From Streptomyces thermodiastaticus (lineage in GTDB: Bacteria; Actinomycetota; Actinomycetes; Streptomycetales; Streptomycetaceae): a stretch of 64,000 nucleotides of DNA. The first letter of the stretch is position 1, and each line of letters begins with the position of its first letter. Shown piece by piece: positions 1 to 8,362 of the stretch. Under the pieces are notes generated by a model. It had not been told where the DNA came from. It was given only the letters and a program-made list of their open reading frames with translations, and made no database searches. The stretch is from NCBI RefSeq assembly GCF_014656135.1, contig NZ_BNBV01000017.1, forward strand, positions 1 to 64,000, given 5' to 3'. The position numbers were made by a program, and so were the translations under genes.

Positions 1-134
1 CGCGCGGTCAGCTTCCCCTTGGCGTGCTGCTTCTCCACCGCACGCTGGGAGCCGGCATGGGTCGCCTCCTGGATCCGCCGCCGAAGATCCGCGAGCTTGC
101 CCGCGGTCGTACGGACATCGATGTCGTCGTTCAC
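1..134 (-). CDS. Acyl-CoA carboxylase beta subunit, N-terminal fragment cut by the window edge
   Basis: The 44 visible codons read as the amino end of a biotin-dependent acyl-CoA (propionyl/acetyl-CoA) carboxyltransferase: a short leader, then a helix of the type KLADLRRRIQEA, then EKQHAKGKLTAR, which is the characteristic opening of PccB/AccB proteins. The enzyme would transfer CO2 from biotin to acyl-CoA to make malonyl- or methylmalonyl-CoA. The start is GTG at 134 with a GGTGGAG ribosome site just upstream (complement of 141-147). The rest lies outside the window. The gene diverges from the TetR gene to its right, and the operator at 237-278 lies between them, so it is a candidate target of that repressor. 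The family call rests on a short piece. Confidence 0.8.
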   Translation of the reverse strand, partial: MNDDIDVRTTAGKLADLRRRIQEATHAGSQRAVEKQHAKGKLTA

Positions 135-236
135 TGCTCGCTCCACCCGCGGGTCGACGGTCGGACCAGGGGTGTGGCGCCCGTCCCGCCCTCTGTGGCG
201 CGGCCGACGCGCACGCCCTGGGACGCACGGCACCCT

Positions 237-278
237 TGCTGGTACTAGATATCGATGCAACGGTACTCAGTACCAGCA
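237..278. promoter_or_regulatory. Probable TetR operator, three GGTACT half-sites
   Basis: TGCTGGTACT at 237-246 is matched by its exact reverse complement AGTACCAGCA at 269-278. Nested inside is a 13-base palindrome, GGTACTCAGTACC, at 262-274. It lies in the divergent gap between the carboxylase fragment and the TetR gene, where an autoregulatory operator is expected. That the neighbouring TetR protein binds here is inference from position. Confidence 0.6.
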
Positions 279-327
279 GGCTGGGCAAGTGGTCTCCGGC
301 CACCGTGACAGGGAAAGATGAGGGCCC

Positions 328-1047
328 ATGAGCAAGCCACCGGCACGGATCAGGCTCGCGGACGCGGCCTTCGCCCTCTTCGACGAGCGCGGGTACGAGC
401 AGACGACCATCGACGACATCGCTGAACGGGCCGGCGTGGGGCGCACGACCTTCTTCCGGCACTTCCGGTCCAAGGAAGCGGTCATCTTTCCCGACCACGA
501 CCGGCTGCTCGAACTGATCCGGGACCGGCTGGCCACGTCCAGCCACCGCACCGCCCTGGTCGCCGTCTCCGACGCGGTCCGGCTGGTGCTGATGCACTAC
601 ATCGAGGAAGGCGACCTCGCCCGCCGGCGGTACGCGCTCACCAGCAGGGTGTCCGCCCTGCGGGACCGGGAGATCGCCAGCGTGGCCCGGTACCAGCGGC
701 TGTTCCGCGAGTTCATCGCGGAGTGGATGGGCGACCCCACCGAGGCGGCGTCGCTGCGGGCCGAGATCATGGCGGCTTCCGTGGTTGCCGCCCACAACCA
801 TGTGCTGCGCCGCTGGCTGCGCGGCGAGTCCGCGGACCCGGTGGCCGAAGTGGACGAGGCCATGTCCGAGGTGCTGTCGCTGTTTTCCGCACCCGCCGGG
901 GAGGACAGCGGCCGGGGCGGCACCACCGTGGTCGCCTTCCGCACCGGCCAGGACCTCGACACGCTGCTGCCCGCGCTGCGGCGGCTCGTCGAAGGCGGCA
1001 CCGAGGCGTCCGCGGGAACGGCAGGGCAGCGGCACGGCGCGTCCTGA
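328..1047 (+). CDS. TetR-family transcriptional regulator
   Basis: This 239-residue protein has an N-terminal TetR DNA-binding domain: about residues 8-55 contain a helix, TTIDDIAERAGVGRTTFFRHF and SKEAV, the standard helix-turn-helix signature with an FF pair in the recognition helix. The remainder is an all-helical ligand-binding and dimerisation domain with no recognisable ligand signature. The ATG at 328 follows a purine-rich GAGGG. It is transcribed away from the carboxylase subunit gene and has an inverted repeat in the shared gap, so it most likely represses itself and that gene. Control of fatty acyl-CoA metabolism would fit but is not shown. Its stop converges on the gene at 1096 across a hairpin. 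Confidence 0.9.
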   Translation: MSKPPARIRLADAAFALFDERGYEQTTIDDIAERAGVGRTTFFRHFRSKEAVIFPDHDRLLELIRDRLATSSHRTALVAVSDAVRLVLMHYIEEGDLARRRYALTSRVSALRDREIASVARYQRLFREFIAEWMGDPTEAASLRAEIMAASVVAAHNHVLRRWLRGESADPVAEVDEAMSEVLSLFSAPAGEDSGRGGTTVVAFRTGQDLDTLLPALRRLVEGGTEASAGTAGQRHGAS

Positions 1048-1049
1048 CC

Positions 1050-1077
1050 GGCCTGCCCGGCGCGGGGCGGGCAGGCC
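1050..1077. terminator. Hairpin between convergent genes
   Basis: Ten-base arms at 1050-1059 and 1068-1077 form a GC-only stem with an 8-base loop between two converging stop codons. No U-tract follows, as is common for streptomycete terminators. Confidence 0.5.
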
Positions 1078-1095
1078 TGCGCCCGGCCGTACCGG

Positions 1096-2574
1096 TCAGT
1101 CGACCGGCCAGGTGTGGACCGGCGCGTTGAGATGCATGTACTCCACGTACAGTTCCGTCATGCGCCGCAGTACCTCGTGGCGGCTCGCCCGGGTGGCCGA
1201 GTCGAGGTGGTGGAACATCTCCTTCTGCCACACCGCCCCGTTGCGCCCGGTGACGCACCGCTGTTCGATGACGCCGAGCAGCGGCTCGCGCCAGGCCGCG
1301 TCCATGCCCGAGCGTTCCAGGCCCCGGTGCGCCAGCGGCAGCAGGCGGCGCAGGACCAACTCCTGCACCGGCACCTCGCCCATCCCGGGCCAGTACAGCT
1401 GCGCGTCGATGCCGTGCCGGGCCGCCGTGTGCAGGTTGTCCTCGGCGGCCTGGAAGGACATCCGCGACCACACCGGCCGGTCCTCCTCCACCAGGGCGCG
1501 GGTCAGGCCGTAGTAGAAGGCGCCGTTGGCGAGGGTGTCGGCGACGGTGGGGCCGGCGGGCAGGACCCGGTTCTCCACCCGCAGATGCGGCTTGTCCTGG
1601 GCGACGGCGTACACCGGCCGGTTCCAGCGGTAGATGGTGCCGTTGTGCAGGGTCAGTTCGCCCAGCTGGGGAATGTCACCGCTGTCCAGCGTCTCCTCGG
1701 GGTCCTCCGCGTCGCACAGCGGCAGCAGCGCGGGGAAATAGCGCAGGTTCTCCTCGAACAGGTCGAAGACGCTGTTGATCCACCGTTCGCCGAACCACAC
1801 CCGGGGCCGCACCCCCTGCACCTTGATCTCCTGCGGCCGGGTGTCGGTGGACTGTTCGAACAGCGGGATGCGGGTCTCGTCCCACAGCTCCTTGCCGAAC
1901 TGGAACGGCGAGTTGGCCGCCAGCGCCACCTGCACCCCGGCGATCGCCTGCGCCGCGTTCCAGTAGCCGGCGAACTCCTCCGGGGAGACCTGCAGATGGA
2001 ACTGGGTGCTGGTGCACGCGGCCTCCGGTGTGATGGTGTCCGCCCAGGTGCGCAGCCGGTCGGTGCCGTCGATGTCGATGCGCAGGTCCTCCCCGCGGGC
2101 GGCGAACACCTGATCGTTGAGCAGCTGATAGCGCGGATTCTCCGACAGCGCCCCCTCGCCGACGTCCTCCTGGCGCAGGGTCGGCAGGATGCCGATCATG
2201 ATCAGGTGGGCGCCGGTCGCCGCCGCGCGGTCCTCCGCGTGGTTCAGCGCGGCACGGATCTCGGCCTCCCAGGCGTCGGGACCGCCGGCCGTCAGACGGC
2301 GGGGCGGGATGTTGATCTCCAGATTGAACCGCCCGAGCTCCGTGGACCAGGCGGGATCCGCGATCGCCTCCAGCACGTCGAGATTGCGCATCGCCGGCTC
2401 CGCCCGGTCGTCGCCGAGGTTGAGTTCGATCTCCAGCCCCACCTGGGGCCGCTCGGACTCGAACCGGGACGTGCGCAGCATCTGGGCGAAGGCGTCGAGG
2501 CACCTCTGCATCTTGATCCGGTACCGGCGGCGGTCCTCGCGGGTGAAGACCAGCGCCGGGACGTCCCGTCCCAT
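1096..2574 (-). CDS. GCS2-family glutamate-cysteine ligase-like protein
   Basis: A 492-residue protein of the carboxylate-amine/glutamate-cysteine ligase 2 fold. Near the start VGLEIELNLGDD (about residues 46-57) gives the glutamates that bind metal and ATP in this family, followed by FNLEINIPP (about 83-91) and, towards the C-terminal half, PHLRVENRVLPAGPT with the conserved arginine-glutamate pair. Members join glutamate to an amine or cysteine with ATP. The true acceptor is not predictable: actinomycetes use several paralogues, and the glutathione-like thiol here would be mycothiol, made by other enzymes. A GGGAGGG ribosome site precedes the ATG at 2574. It stands alone, facing the TetR gene tail to tail. 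Confidence 0.8.
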   Translation of the reverse strand: MGRDVPALVFTREDRRRYRIKMQRCLDAFAQMLRTSRFESERPQVGLEIELNLGDDRAEPAMRNLDVLEAIADPAWSTELGRFNLEINIPPRRLTAGGPDAWEAEIRAALNHAEDRAAATGAHLIMIGILPTLRQEDVGEGALSENPRYQLLNDQVFAARGEDLRIDIDGTDRLRTWADTITPEAACTSTQFHLQVSPEEFAGYWNAAQAIAGVQVALAANSPFQFGKELWDETRIPLFEQSTDTRPQEIKVQGVRPRVWFGERWINSVFDLFEENLRYFPALLPLCDAEDPEETLDSGDIPQLGELTLHNGTIYRWNRPVYAVAQDKPHLRVENRVLPAGPTVADTLANGAFYYGLTRALVEEDRPVWSRMSFQAAEDNLHTAARHGIDAQLYWPGMGEVPVQELVLRRLLPLAHRGLERSGMDAAWREPLLGVIEQRCVTGRNGAVWQKEMFHHLDSATRASRHEVLRRMTELYVEYMHLNAPVHTWPVD

Positions 2575-2729
2575 CGGCCCTCCCGGTCACCGTCCTTCGG
2601 CACCTGTGCATCCGGCACCGGTGCACTACCAGCGTCGCATCAGCGGGCGCAGTGGACCAGACGAGACGGACGGCGGCCCCCGTCGTGTCGCCCGCCGGAC
2701 CCGCGGGCCGCCGGGCCAAGGATGGGGCC

Positions 2730-3584
2730 ATGGAATTCGTCCTGCCGACCTTGTTCGCCCTGCTGGCCGCCCTGAGCAATGCACTGGCCACCGTGTTGCA
2801 GCGCCGTGCCGCGCTGACCGTGCCGCAGTCCCGGGGTTTCGACCCCGGGCTGCTGCTCCGTCTGCTGCGCCGTCCCGTGTGGGTGGCCGGTGTGCTGACC
2901 GTGGTCGCCGCCGGTGTGTGGCAGGCGCTCGCGCTGGCGACCGGCCCGCTCTCCCTCGTCCAGCCGCTGTTCGTGCTGGAGCTGCCGCTGGCGCTGCTGA
3001 TCGCCGCGCTCTGGCAGCACCACCGGCCGTCCGCCGCGCTGCTGCTGAAGCTGTTCGTCGTGGTCGCCGGGCTGGGCCTGGCGCTGCTGTCCGCCGCCCC
3101 CAGCGGCAACCGTACGCATGTGCCGCTGGACCGCTGGATGCCCGTTCTGGCCGTCGGCGTGGGCACTGCGGTCGCGCTCAGCGCGGTAGGGCTGAGCAGG
3201 CCGCAGGGCCGGACGCGGGCCGCCTGTCTCGGCACGGCCACCGCGATCTTCTTCGCCCTGACGGCCGGGCTGATGAAGACCGCCGTGCACATCCTGGCCG
3301 AGGGCGGCCTCGGCGCGTTCCTCACGTCGTGGCAGACGTACGGCTTCGGTGCGTGCGGGGTGTGCGCCATGCTCCTGCTGGAGCACGCCCTGCAGGGCGG
3401 CCCGCTCGTCGCCTCCCAGCCCGCCCTGACCCTGGGGGACGCCGTGGTGAGCTTCCTGCTCGGGGTGCTCGTCTACGAGGAGCATGTGCGGGCCGGCTGG
3501 TGGCTGCTGCCGATGCTGGCGGGCGTCGGACTGGTCTGCGTGGGGGTCTCCGCGCTGGCACGCACCGAGTCCGGTACCGGGTAG
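2730..3584 (+). CDS. DMT-superfamily membrane transporter
   Basis: The protein is about 284 residues with roughly nine or ten hydrophobic helices, beginning FVLPTLFALLAALSNALATV directly after the start methionine. Pairs of helices with short loops and no cytoplasmic domain are the EamA/DMT pattern. DMT proteins export or import small metabolites, and the substrate is unknown. The frame is open further upstream to 2652, but those 26 residues are proline- and arginine-rich and unlike a membrane protein start, while AAGGATGGGG precedes the ATG at 2730, so I chose that start. It is divergent from the ligase-like gene and single. Confidence 0.8.
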   Translation: MEFVLPTLFALLAALSNALATVLQRRAALTVPQSRGFDPGLLLRLLRRPVWVAGVLTVVAAGVWQALALATGPLSLVQPLFVLELPLALLIAALWQHHRPSAALLLKLFVVVAGLGLALLSAAPSGNRTHVPLDRWMPVLAVGVGTAVALSAVGLSRPQGRTRAACLGTATAIFFALTAGLMKTAVHILAEGGLGAFLTSWQTYGFGACGVCAMLLLEHALQGGPLVASQPALTLGDAVVSFLLGVLVYEEHVRAGWWLLPMLAGVGLVCVGVSALARTESGTG

Positions 3585-3717
3585 CCGTTCGGCGGCCCGC
3601 CGCCGCGGCCGGTGCGGCGCCGGCGGACCACGCGATCACGGCGCGCGGACGGGTCCCTTCCGGGTGATCCGAGGGCCTGTCTCCGGGGGTTCACGGGGGT
3701 CAGGATGTGATGCCACC

Positions 3718-3801
3718 CATAGGAGGCAGATCACGTCCTATGCCCGGTCGTAGGGAGACGAAGCGCCTGAACAGCGCATACGCCAATTGAAATGCGCATA
3801 C
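3718..3801. promoter_or_regulatory. Inverted and direct repeats upstream of the secreted lysozyme-like gene
   Basis: CATAGGA at 3718-3724 is repeated inverted as TCCTATG at 3736-3742. GCGCATAC occurs twice in the same orientation, at 3774-3781 and 3794-3801, exactly 20 bases (two helical turns) apart, with an AT-rich CAATTGAAAT between. This is the only AT-richer stretch in a 437-base non-coding gap (3585-4021) and probably holds the promoter and regulator sites. I did not find the conserved parts of a cyclic di-AMP (ydaO) riboswitch, which often precedes cell-wall lytic genes in Streptomyces. Confidence 0.4.
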
Positions 3802-4021
3802 CGGACGTATCTCCGTAAGCGGGTAGTACGTCACACTCTTGCCTCCGTCCCGCGGCACTTCCCAGGATGACTGTCGTTGCGCCGAGCACCGGACGGGCTC
3901 ACCGCTCACAGCGGCCGCACCGAGCGCCCGGATCGCAGCACCGGGGCACCGCCGCCCCGACACCCGCCGCACCACGGCAGGTGCCACGACGACGACCCCC
4001 ACCACCGGAGATCTTTCCCGC

Positions 4022-4522
4022 ATGACGATCCGCACCCGTACCCGCCTCGCCCGCCTGCGCACCCTCGCTCTGACCGGTCTGGCCACCACCGGCGCCGCGG
4101 CCGCCGCCCTGACCCTCACCCCGGCCACCGCCCAGGCCGCCGAGCCCGTCAAGGCCACCGCCGCGCACGACGTCCAGACCGCGACCGGCAAGGGCGGGTA
4201 CGCGAACAACCTCGACGGCTGGATCAAGCAGTCCCTCGCCATCATGAAGGCCAAGGGCATCCCCGGCAGCTACGAGGGCCTGCACCGCAACATCATGCGG
4301 GAGTCCTCCGGCAACCCCAACGCCCAGAACAACTGGGACATCAACGCCAAGAAGGGCATCCCCTCCAAGGGGCTGCTGCAGGTGATCCAGCCCACCTTCA
4401 ACGCGTACCACGTGCCGGGCACCTCGCAGAACATCACCGACCCGGTCGCGAACATCACCGCCGCCGCCAACTACGCGGCCCACCGCTACGGTTCGATCGA
4501 CAACGTCAACTCGGCCTACTGA
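4022..4522 (+). CDS. Secreted SLT-type lysozyme-like (transglycosylase) protein
   Basis: A 166-residue exported protein. Residues 1-40 form a Sec signal peptide: RTRTRLARLR, an alanine-rich hydrophobic run, then TAQAAEP as cleavage site. The mature part has the goose-lysozyme/SLT transglycosylase signature: IMRESSGNPNAQN with the catalytic glutamate after IMR, then GLLQVIQPTFNAY and a final AANYAAHRYGSI repeat. Such proteins cleave peptidoglycan glycan strands during growth, germination or spore release. The frame is open to 3839, but only the ATG at 4022 places the arginine-rich n-region directly before the hydrophobic core; GGAG at 4007-4010 is a rather distant ribosome site. Single gene with its own long upstream region. 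Confidence 0.85.
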   Translation: MTIRTRTRLARLRTLALTGLATTGAAAAALTLTPATAQAAEPVKATAAHDVQTATGKGGYANNLDGWIKQSLAIMKAKGIPGSYEGLHRNIMRESSGNPNAQNNWDINAKKGIPSKGLLQVIQPTFNAYHVPGTSQNITDPVANITAAANYAAHRYGSIDNVNSAY

Positions 4523-4775
4523 TCCGGCCTCGCACGCCACCAGCCGCGCCCGCTCCGTCTCCCCCTCCGGGGGCCGAGGAGCGGGCGCGGCTCGCTGTCC
4601 GGCCGCCTGTCCGGTCACGCGACCGTGCCGTCGCCGCTCGGTCCGGCGCCCTCTCGCTGCCTTGCCGCCGGCCGGTGGAGACACCCGCGTGTACGACCAG
4701 CGGCGGTGTCCGTGTGGCGGCCCCAGGTCCGGGCGGTGACACTGGGAGACGGCGGGCCCCGAAAGCGGGTGAACC

Positions 4776-5297
4776 ATGATCACCATCGAGGAAACGATCG
4801 ACATCGCCGTCCCGGTGCGGACCGTGTACGACCAGTGGACGCAGTTCAAGAGCTTTCCGCGGTTCATGACCATGGTGAAGCGGGTCGATCAGGTCAAACC
4901 CAACATCACCACGTGGGTCGTCGGCAAGGGGCCGGTGTGCCGCGAGTTCGAGGCGGAGATCGTCGAGCAGCAGCCCGACTCCCATGTCTCCTGGCGCAGC
5001 CTCGGATGCACTCCTTCTCATGAGGGACAGGTGACGTTCCGGCCCACCGCGGACGGCGGCGGGACGACGGTCGAGGTGCGGCTGGACCTGCGGCCGCGCG
5101 GCGCCGCCGGTGCGCTTGCCGCCGTACCCTGGCTGACCCGGCGCGTCGTGCGGGCGGAACTGAAGCGCTTCACGGAGTACATCGAGGGCATGGGGCAGGC
5201 GGGCGGCTCCTGGCGGGAGACCATCCGCGGTGGACACGTCCACGCGAGGCAGGCGGAACCGCCGAGGAGCCGAGTGGCCGGCTGGCCGGTCGGCTGA
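4776..5297 (+). CDS. SRPBCC-family (polyketide cyclase/dehydrase-like) protein
   Basis: The protein has 173 residues. Residues 1-140 match the START/Bet v1-like fold of small SRPBCC proteins: an opening strand IEETIDIAVPVRTVYDQWT, a helix around FKSFPRFM, strands ending in HVSWRS, and a long C-terminal helix, LKRFTEYIEGM. The fold makes a hydrophobic cavity and members either bind small lipophiles or act as cyclases; no catalytic residue can be assigned. The last 30 residues are a low-complexity arginine/proline tail. It ends 20 bases before the oxidoreductase gene on the same strand and could be co-transcribed with it. Confidence 0.8.
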   Translation: MITIEETIDIAVPVRTVYDQWTQFKSFPRFMTMVKRVDQVKPNITTWVVGKGPVCREFEAEIVEQQPDSHVSWRSLGCTPSHEGQVTFRPTADGGGTTVEVRLDLRPRGAAGALAAVPWLTRRVVRAELKRFTEYIEGMGQAGGSWRETIRGGHVHARQAEPPRSRVAGWPVG

Positions 5298-5317
5298 GCA
5301 CACGTGAGGCAGCACCG

Positions 5318-7642
5318 ATGAAGAAACCGGATGACGAGCCGCAGGACCAGCTCAGTGTGACTCCGCCCCGCACCTGGGCCGTCGGAGTCCCCGCCGTGGT
5401 GCACGCCCTGGAGTACTCGCTGCGGCAGACCTCCCCGCTCAAGGCCGGGGTGGATCTGCTGACCATGAATCAGGTCGACGGCATCGACTGCCCCGGCTGC
5501 GCCTGGGCCGACCCGTCGCCGGGCCACCGGCACCGCAACGAGTACTGCGAGAACGGCGCCAAACACATCAACGACGAGGCCACCACACGCCGGATCACCG
5601 CCGATTTCTTCCGTGAGCACTCCGTCTCCGAGCTGAGCCGGCGCTCCGACATGTGGCTGAACCAGCAGGGCCGGCTCACCCGCCCCATGGTGAAACGGCC
5701 GGACTCCGACCACTACGAGCCGATCAGCTGGAACGACGCCTTCGGCCTGCTTGCCACCGAGCTGAACGCGCTGGACTCGCCCGACGAGGCCGTGTTCTAC
5801 ACCTCGGGCCGGGCCAGCAACGAGGCCGCGTTCGTGCTGCAGCTGTTCGCCCGTGCCTTCGGCACCAACAACCTGCCCGACTGTTCCAACATGTGCCACG
5901 AGTCCAGCGGATTCGCCCTGCACGAGACGCTGGGAACCGGCAAGGGAACGGTCAGCCTGCACGACATCCATCACGCCGACCTGATCTTCCTGGTGGGGCA
6001 GAACCCCGGGACCAACCATCCGCGGCAGTTGTCCGCGCTGGAGCAGGCCAAACGCAACGGCGCCCGCATCATCGCGGTCAACCCGCTGCCCGAAGCCGGC
6101 CTGCTGAGGTTCAAGAACCCGCAGAAGCCACGTGGGGTGATCGGCCGCGGTGTGCAGATCGCCGACCGGTTCCTGCACATCCGCGTCGGCGGCGACCTGG
6201 CGCTGTTCCAGGCACTGAACCTGCTGCTGCTCCAGGCCGAGGACGCCCGGCCCGGGCAGGTGCTCGACCACGAGTTCATCCGCGCCAACACCAGCGGCTT
6301 CGAGGAGTTCGCCGCCCATGCACGTAACCTGTCCTGGGACGACGTGCTCGCCGCGACCGGACTGACCCGCACGGAGATCGAGCAGGTCCGCGACGACGTC
6401 CTGCGCAGCCGGCGCATCGTCGTGTGCTGGGCCATGGGTATCACCCAGCACAAGAACGGCGTGGCCACCATCCGGGAGATCGTCAACTTCCTGTTGCTGC
6501 GGGGCAACGTCGGCCGGGCGGGAACCGGGGCCTGCCCGGTGCGCGGCCACAGCAACGTGCAGGGCGACCGCACCATGGGCATCTGGGAGCGCATGCCCGA
6601 CTCCTTCCTGGACGCGCTGCAGCGCGAGTTCGGCTTCGACCCGCCGCGCGCCCACGGGCTGGACTCGGTGAACGCGATCCGCGCGATGCGCGAGGGCCGC
6701 GTCAAGGTGTTCCTCGGGCTGGCAGGAAACTTCGTCCGGGCCGCACCCGACACCAGCGTCACCGAGGCCGCCGTGCGCACCTGCCGCCTGACCGCGCACA
6801 TCTCCACCAAACTGAACAGGTCGCACCTCGTCTGCGGGCAAACCGCGCTGATCCTGCCGACCCTGGGCCGCACCGAGCGGGACGTCCAGGCCTGCGGGGA
6901 GCAGTTCGTCACCGTGGAGAACTCGATGAGCGAGGTGCACACCTCTCGCGGGCGGCTCAAGCCGGCCTCCCCGCTGCTGCTCAGCGAAGTCGCCATCCTG
7001 TGCCGGCTGGCCCGGCGCACCCTCGGCGGCAAGGCGGACATCCCCTGGGAGCGGTTCGAGGCCGACTACGGCACGATCCGTGAGCGGATCGGCCGCATCG
7101 TGCCCGGCCTGCACGACTTCAACCGCAGGGTGGTCCGGCCCGGCGGCATCCAGCTGCCCAACCCGGTCAACGAGGGCGTGTTCCGCACCGCCGTCGGCAA
7201 GGCGCTGTTCACCTGCAACACCCCCGAGGCGCCGCACGTGCCCGACGGTCACCTGCTGCTGCAGACGCTGCGCTCCCACGACCAGTGGAACACCATCCCC
7301 TACACACCCGACGACCGCTACCGCGGCATCCACGGCAGCCGCCGCGTGGTGCTCGTCAACCCCGACGACCTGAAGGACCTGGGGCTGACCGAGGGACAGC
7401 ACGTCGACCTCGTCGGCGTGTGGACCGACGGCACCGAACGCCGCGCGGACGACTTCACGGTGGTGCCCTACCCGACGAGCCGGGGCTGCGCCGCCGCCTA
7501 CTACCCGGAGACCCAGGTCCTGGTGCCCCTCGACAGCGTGGCCGACATCAGCAACCAGCCCACGTCCAAGGCCGTCGTGGTCCGCCTGGAACCCACGGCC
7601 GCTCGGGCGACCGCGGGGCAGGGCGTGCCGGCTTCGGCGTGA
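5318..7642 (+). CDS. YdeP/FdhF-type molybdopterin oxidoreductase
   Basis: At 774 residues this has the length and order of the YdeP family of molybdopterin-dependent oxidoreductases related to formate dehydrogenase alpha. About residues 52-77 hold DCPGCAWADP and, further on, NEYCENG, the shortened cysteine cluster of this family. The molybdopterin-binding parts follow: VFYTSGRASNEAAF, CHESSG, FLVGQNPGTNHPR, PVRGHSNVQGDRTMGI, and a C-terminal beta-barrel with GSRRVVLVNPDD and a final DISNQPTSKAVVVRLEP. The physiological substrate of YdeP proteins is unsettled (acid resistance in enteric bacteria is reported). No separate iron-sulfur or membrane subunit is encoded nearby, so its electron partner is unknown. 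It likely shares a transcript with the SRPBCC gene upstream. Confidence 0.9.
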   Translation: MKKPDDEPQDQLSVTPPRTWAVGVPAVVHALEYSLRQTSPLKAGVDLLTMNQVDGIDCPGCAWADPSPGHRHRNEYCENGAKHINDEATTRRITADFFREHSVSELSRRSDMWLNQQGRLTRPMVKRPDSDHYEPISWNDAFGLLATELNALDSPDEAVFYTSGRASNEAAFVLQLFARAFGTNNLPDCSNMCHESSGFALHETLGTGKGTVSLHDIHHADLIFLVGQNPGTNHPRQLSALEQAKRNGARIIAVNPLPEAGLLRFKNPQKPRGVIGRGVQIADRFLHIRVGGDLALFQALNLLLLQAEDARPGQVLDHEFIRANTSGFEEFAAHARNLSWDDVLAATGLTRTEIEQVRDDVLRSRRIVVCWAMGITQHKNGVATIREIVNFLLLRGNVGRAGTGACPVRGHSNVQGDRTMGIWERMPDSFLDALQREFGFDPPRAHGLDSVNAIRAMREGRVKVFLGLAGNFVRAAPDTSVTEAAVRTCRLTAHISTKLNRSHLVCGQTALILPTLGRTERDVQACGEQFVTVENSMSEVHTSRGRLKPASPLLLSEVAILCRLARRTLGGKADIPWERFEADYGTIRERIGRIVPGLHDFNRRVVRPGGIQLPNPVNEGVFRTAVGKALFTCNTPEAPHVPDGHLLLQTLRSHDQWNTIPYTPDDRYRGIHGSRRVVLVNPDDLKDLGLTEGQHVDLVGVWTDGTERRADDFTVVPYPTSRGCAAAYYPETQVLVPLDSVADISNQPTSKAVVVRLEPTAARATAGQGVPASA

Positions 7643-7670
7643 GGCGCGGGTGCGCCGCCGGTGACATCCA

Positions 7671-7773
7671 GCACCGGGGCGCGGCGGACGTGCCGGGGCC
7701 TGCACGCACCGGGGCGCGGCGGACGTGCCGGGGCCTGCACGCACCGGGGCGCGGCGGACGTGCCGTGGGCTGC
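7671..7773. repeat. 35-bp tandem repeat, about 2.9 copies
   Basis: The unit starting GCACCGGGGCGCGGCGGACG is repeated identically at 7671-7705 and 7706-7740, with a third diverging copy from 7741 to about 7773. It fills the space between the stop of the oxidoreductase gene and the stop of the converging DUF488 gene. Confidence 0.9.
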
Positions 7774-7794
7774 CGCCGCGCCGACGGCACCGGC

Positions 7795-8178
7795 TCAGGC
7801 GTGCTGCCGACGCCGGCGTACCGCGTGGTTCAGCCACTCGGCGAGGACGGCCGCCCCACTGCGGTCGACGTCCTTGGTGGCCGTCAGCAGCGTGACCTTT
7901 CCGCGGGCCGCCAGGTCGCACACGCGCGCGGCGGCCGGCCGGTGCCCGGGATCGTCCAGCTCGGCCAGGTAGCGGCGGCGGAACTCCGCGAAGCGCTCCG
8001 GGTCGTGGCCGTACCAGCGCCGCAGCTCGGTGGAGGGCGCGACGTCGCGCAGCCACTCGTCCACGTGGGCCTCCTCCTTGCTCACCCCGCGCGGCCACAG
8101 CCGGTCGACGAGCACCCGTGTGCCGTCCTGGGGCGAGACGCCCTCGTAGATCCTGCGGTAGGTGATCGGTCCTGCCAT
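7795..8178 (-). CDS. DUF488-family protein
   Basis: A 127-residue cytoplasmic protein of the DUF488 family: an opening strand, YRRIYEGVSPQDGTRVLVDRLWPRGVSKEEAHVDEW (in part), then STELRRWYGHDPERFAEFRRRYLAEL and a closing strand, VTLLTATKDVDRSGA. The family is widespread and short, often with RLWPRG as its most conserved element; its biochemical role is unknown. The frame runs upstream to 8226, but an AAAGGG ribosome site sits just before the ATG at 8178 and family members start at this point. It converges on the molybdopterin gene across the 35-bp repeat and is divergent from the GlxA-type regulator. Confidence 0.9.
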   Translation of the reverse strand: MAGPITYRRIYEGVSPQDGTRVLVDRLWPRGVSKEEAHVDEWLRDVAPSTELRRWYGHDPERFAEFRRRYLAELDDPGHRPAAARVCDLAARGKVTLLTATKDVDRSGAAVLAEWLNHAVRRRRQHA

Positions 8179-8362
8179 GGCAGCCCTTTCGTCAGCTCGC
8201 CGAACGAGTCGGCGACACCACCCCACGGTCGCCGCATGCCCGGCGTCCCCGGCCCGCCGTCCCCGCGGCCGGTGCGGACCCGCCGGGCGCCGATCCCCTC
8301 ATGGTCGCACCCGCCCGGGGCCCCGGCGAACGGACCGCGGTCACCGGGCGGTCCGTACCCTG

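Noticed and set aside
1114..2775. Long plus-strand frame of 553 codons
   Set aside because: It is the mirror image of the ligase-like gene, without family features; the same holds for other long antisense frames in the window, for example 29247-30980 and 33000-34878.
3585..4021. A cyclic di-AMP (ydaO) riboswitch before the SLT gene
   Set aside because: CCGTAAGCGG is present but the other conserved blocks of the aptamer are not seen, so the match is too short.
7671..7773. A CRISPR array
   Set aside because: The copies are contiguous without spacers, so it is a plain tandem repeat.
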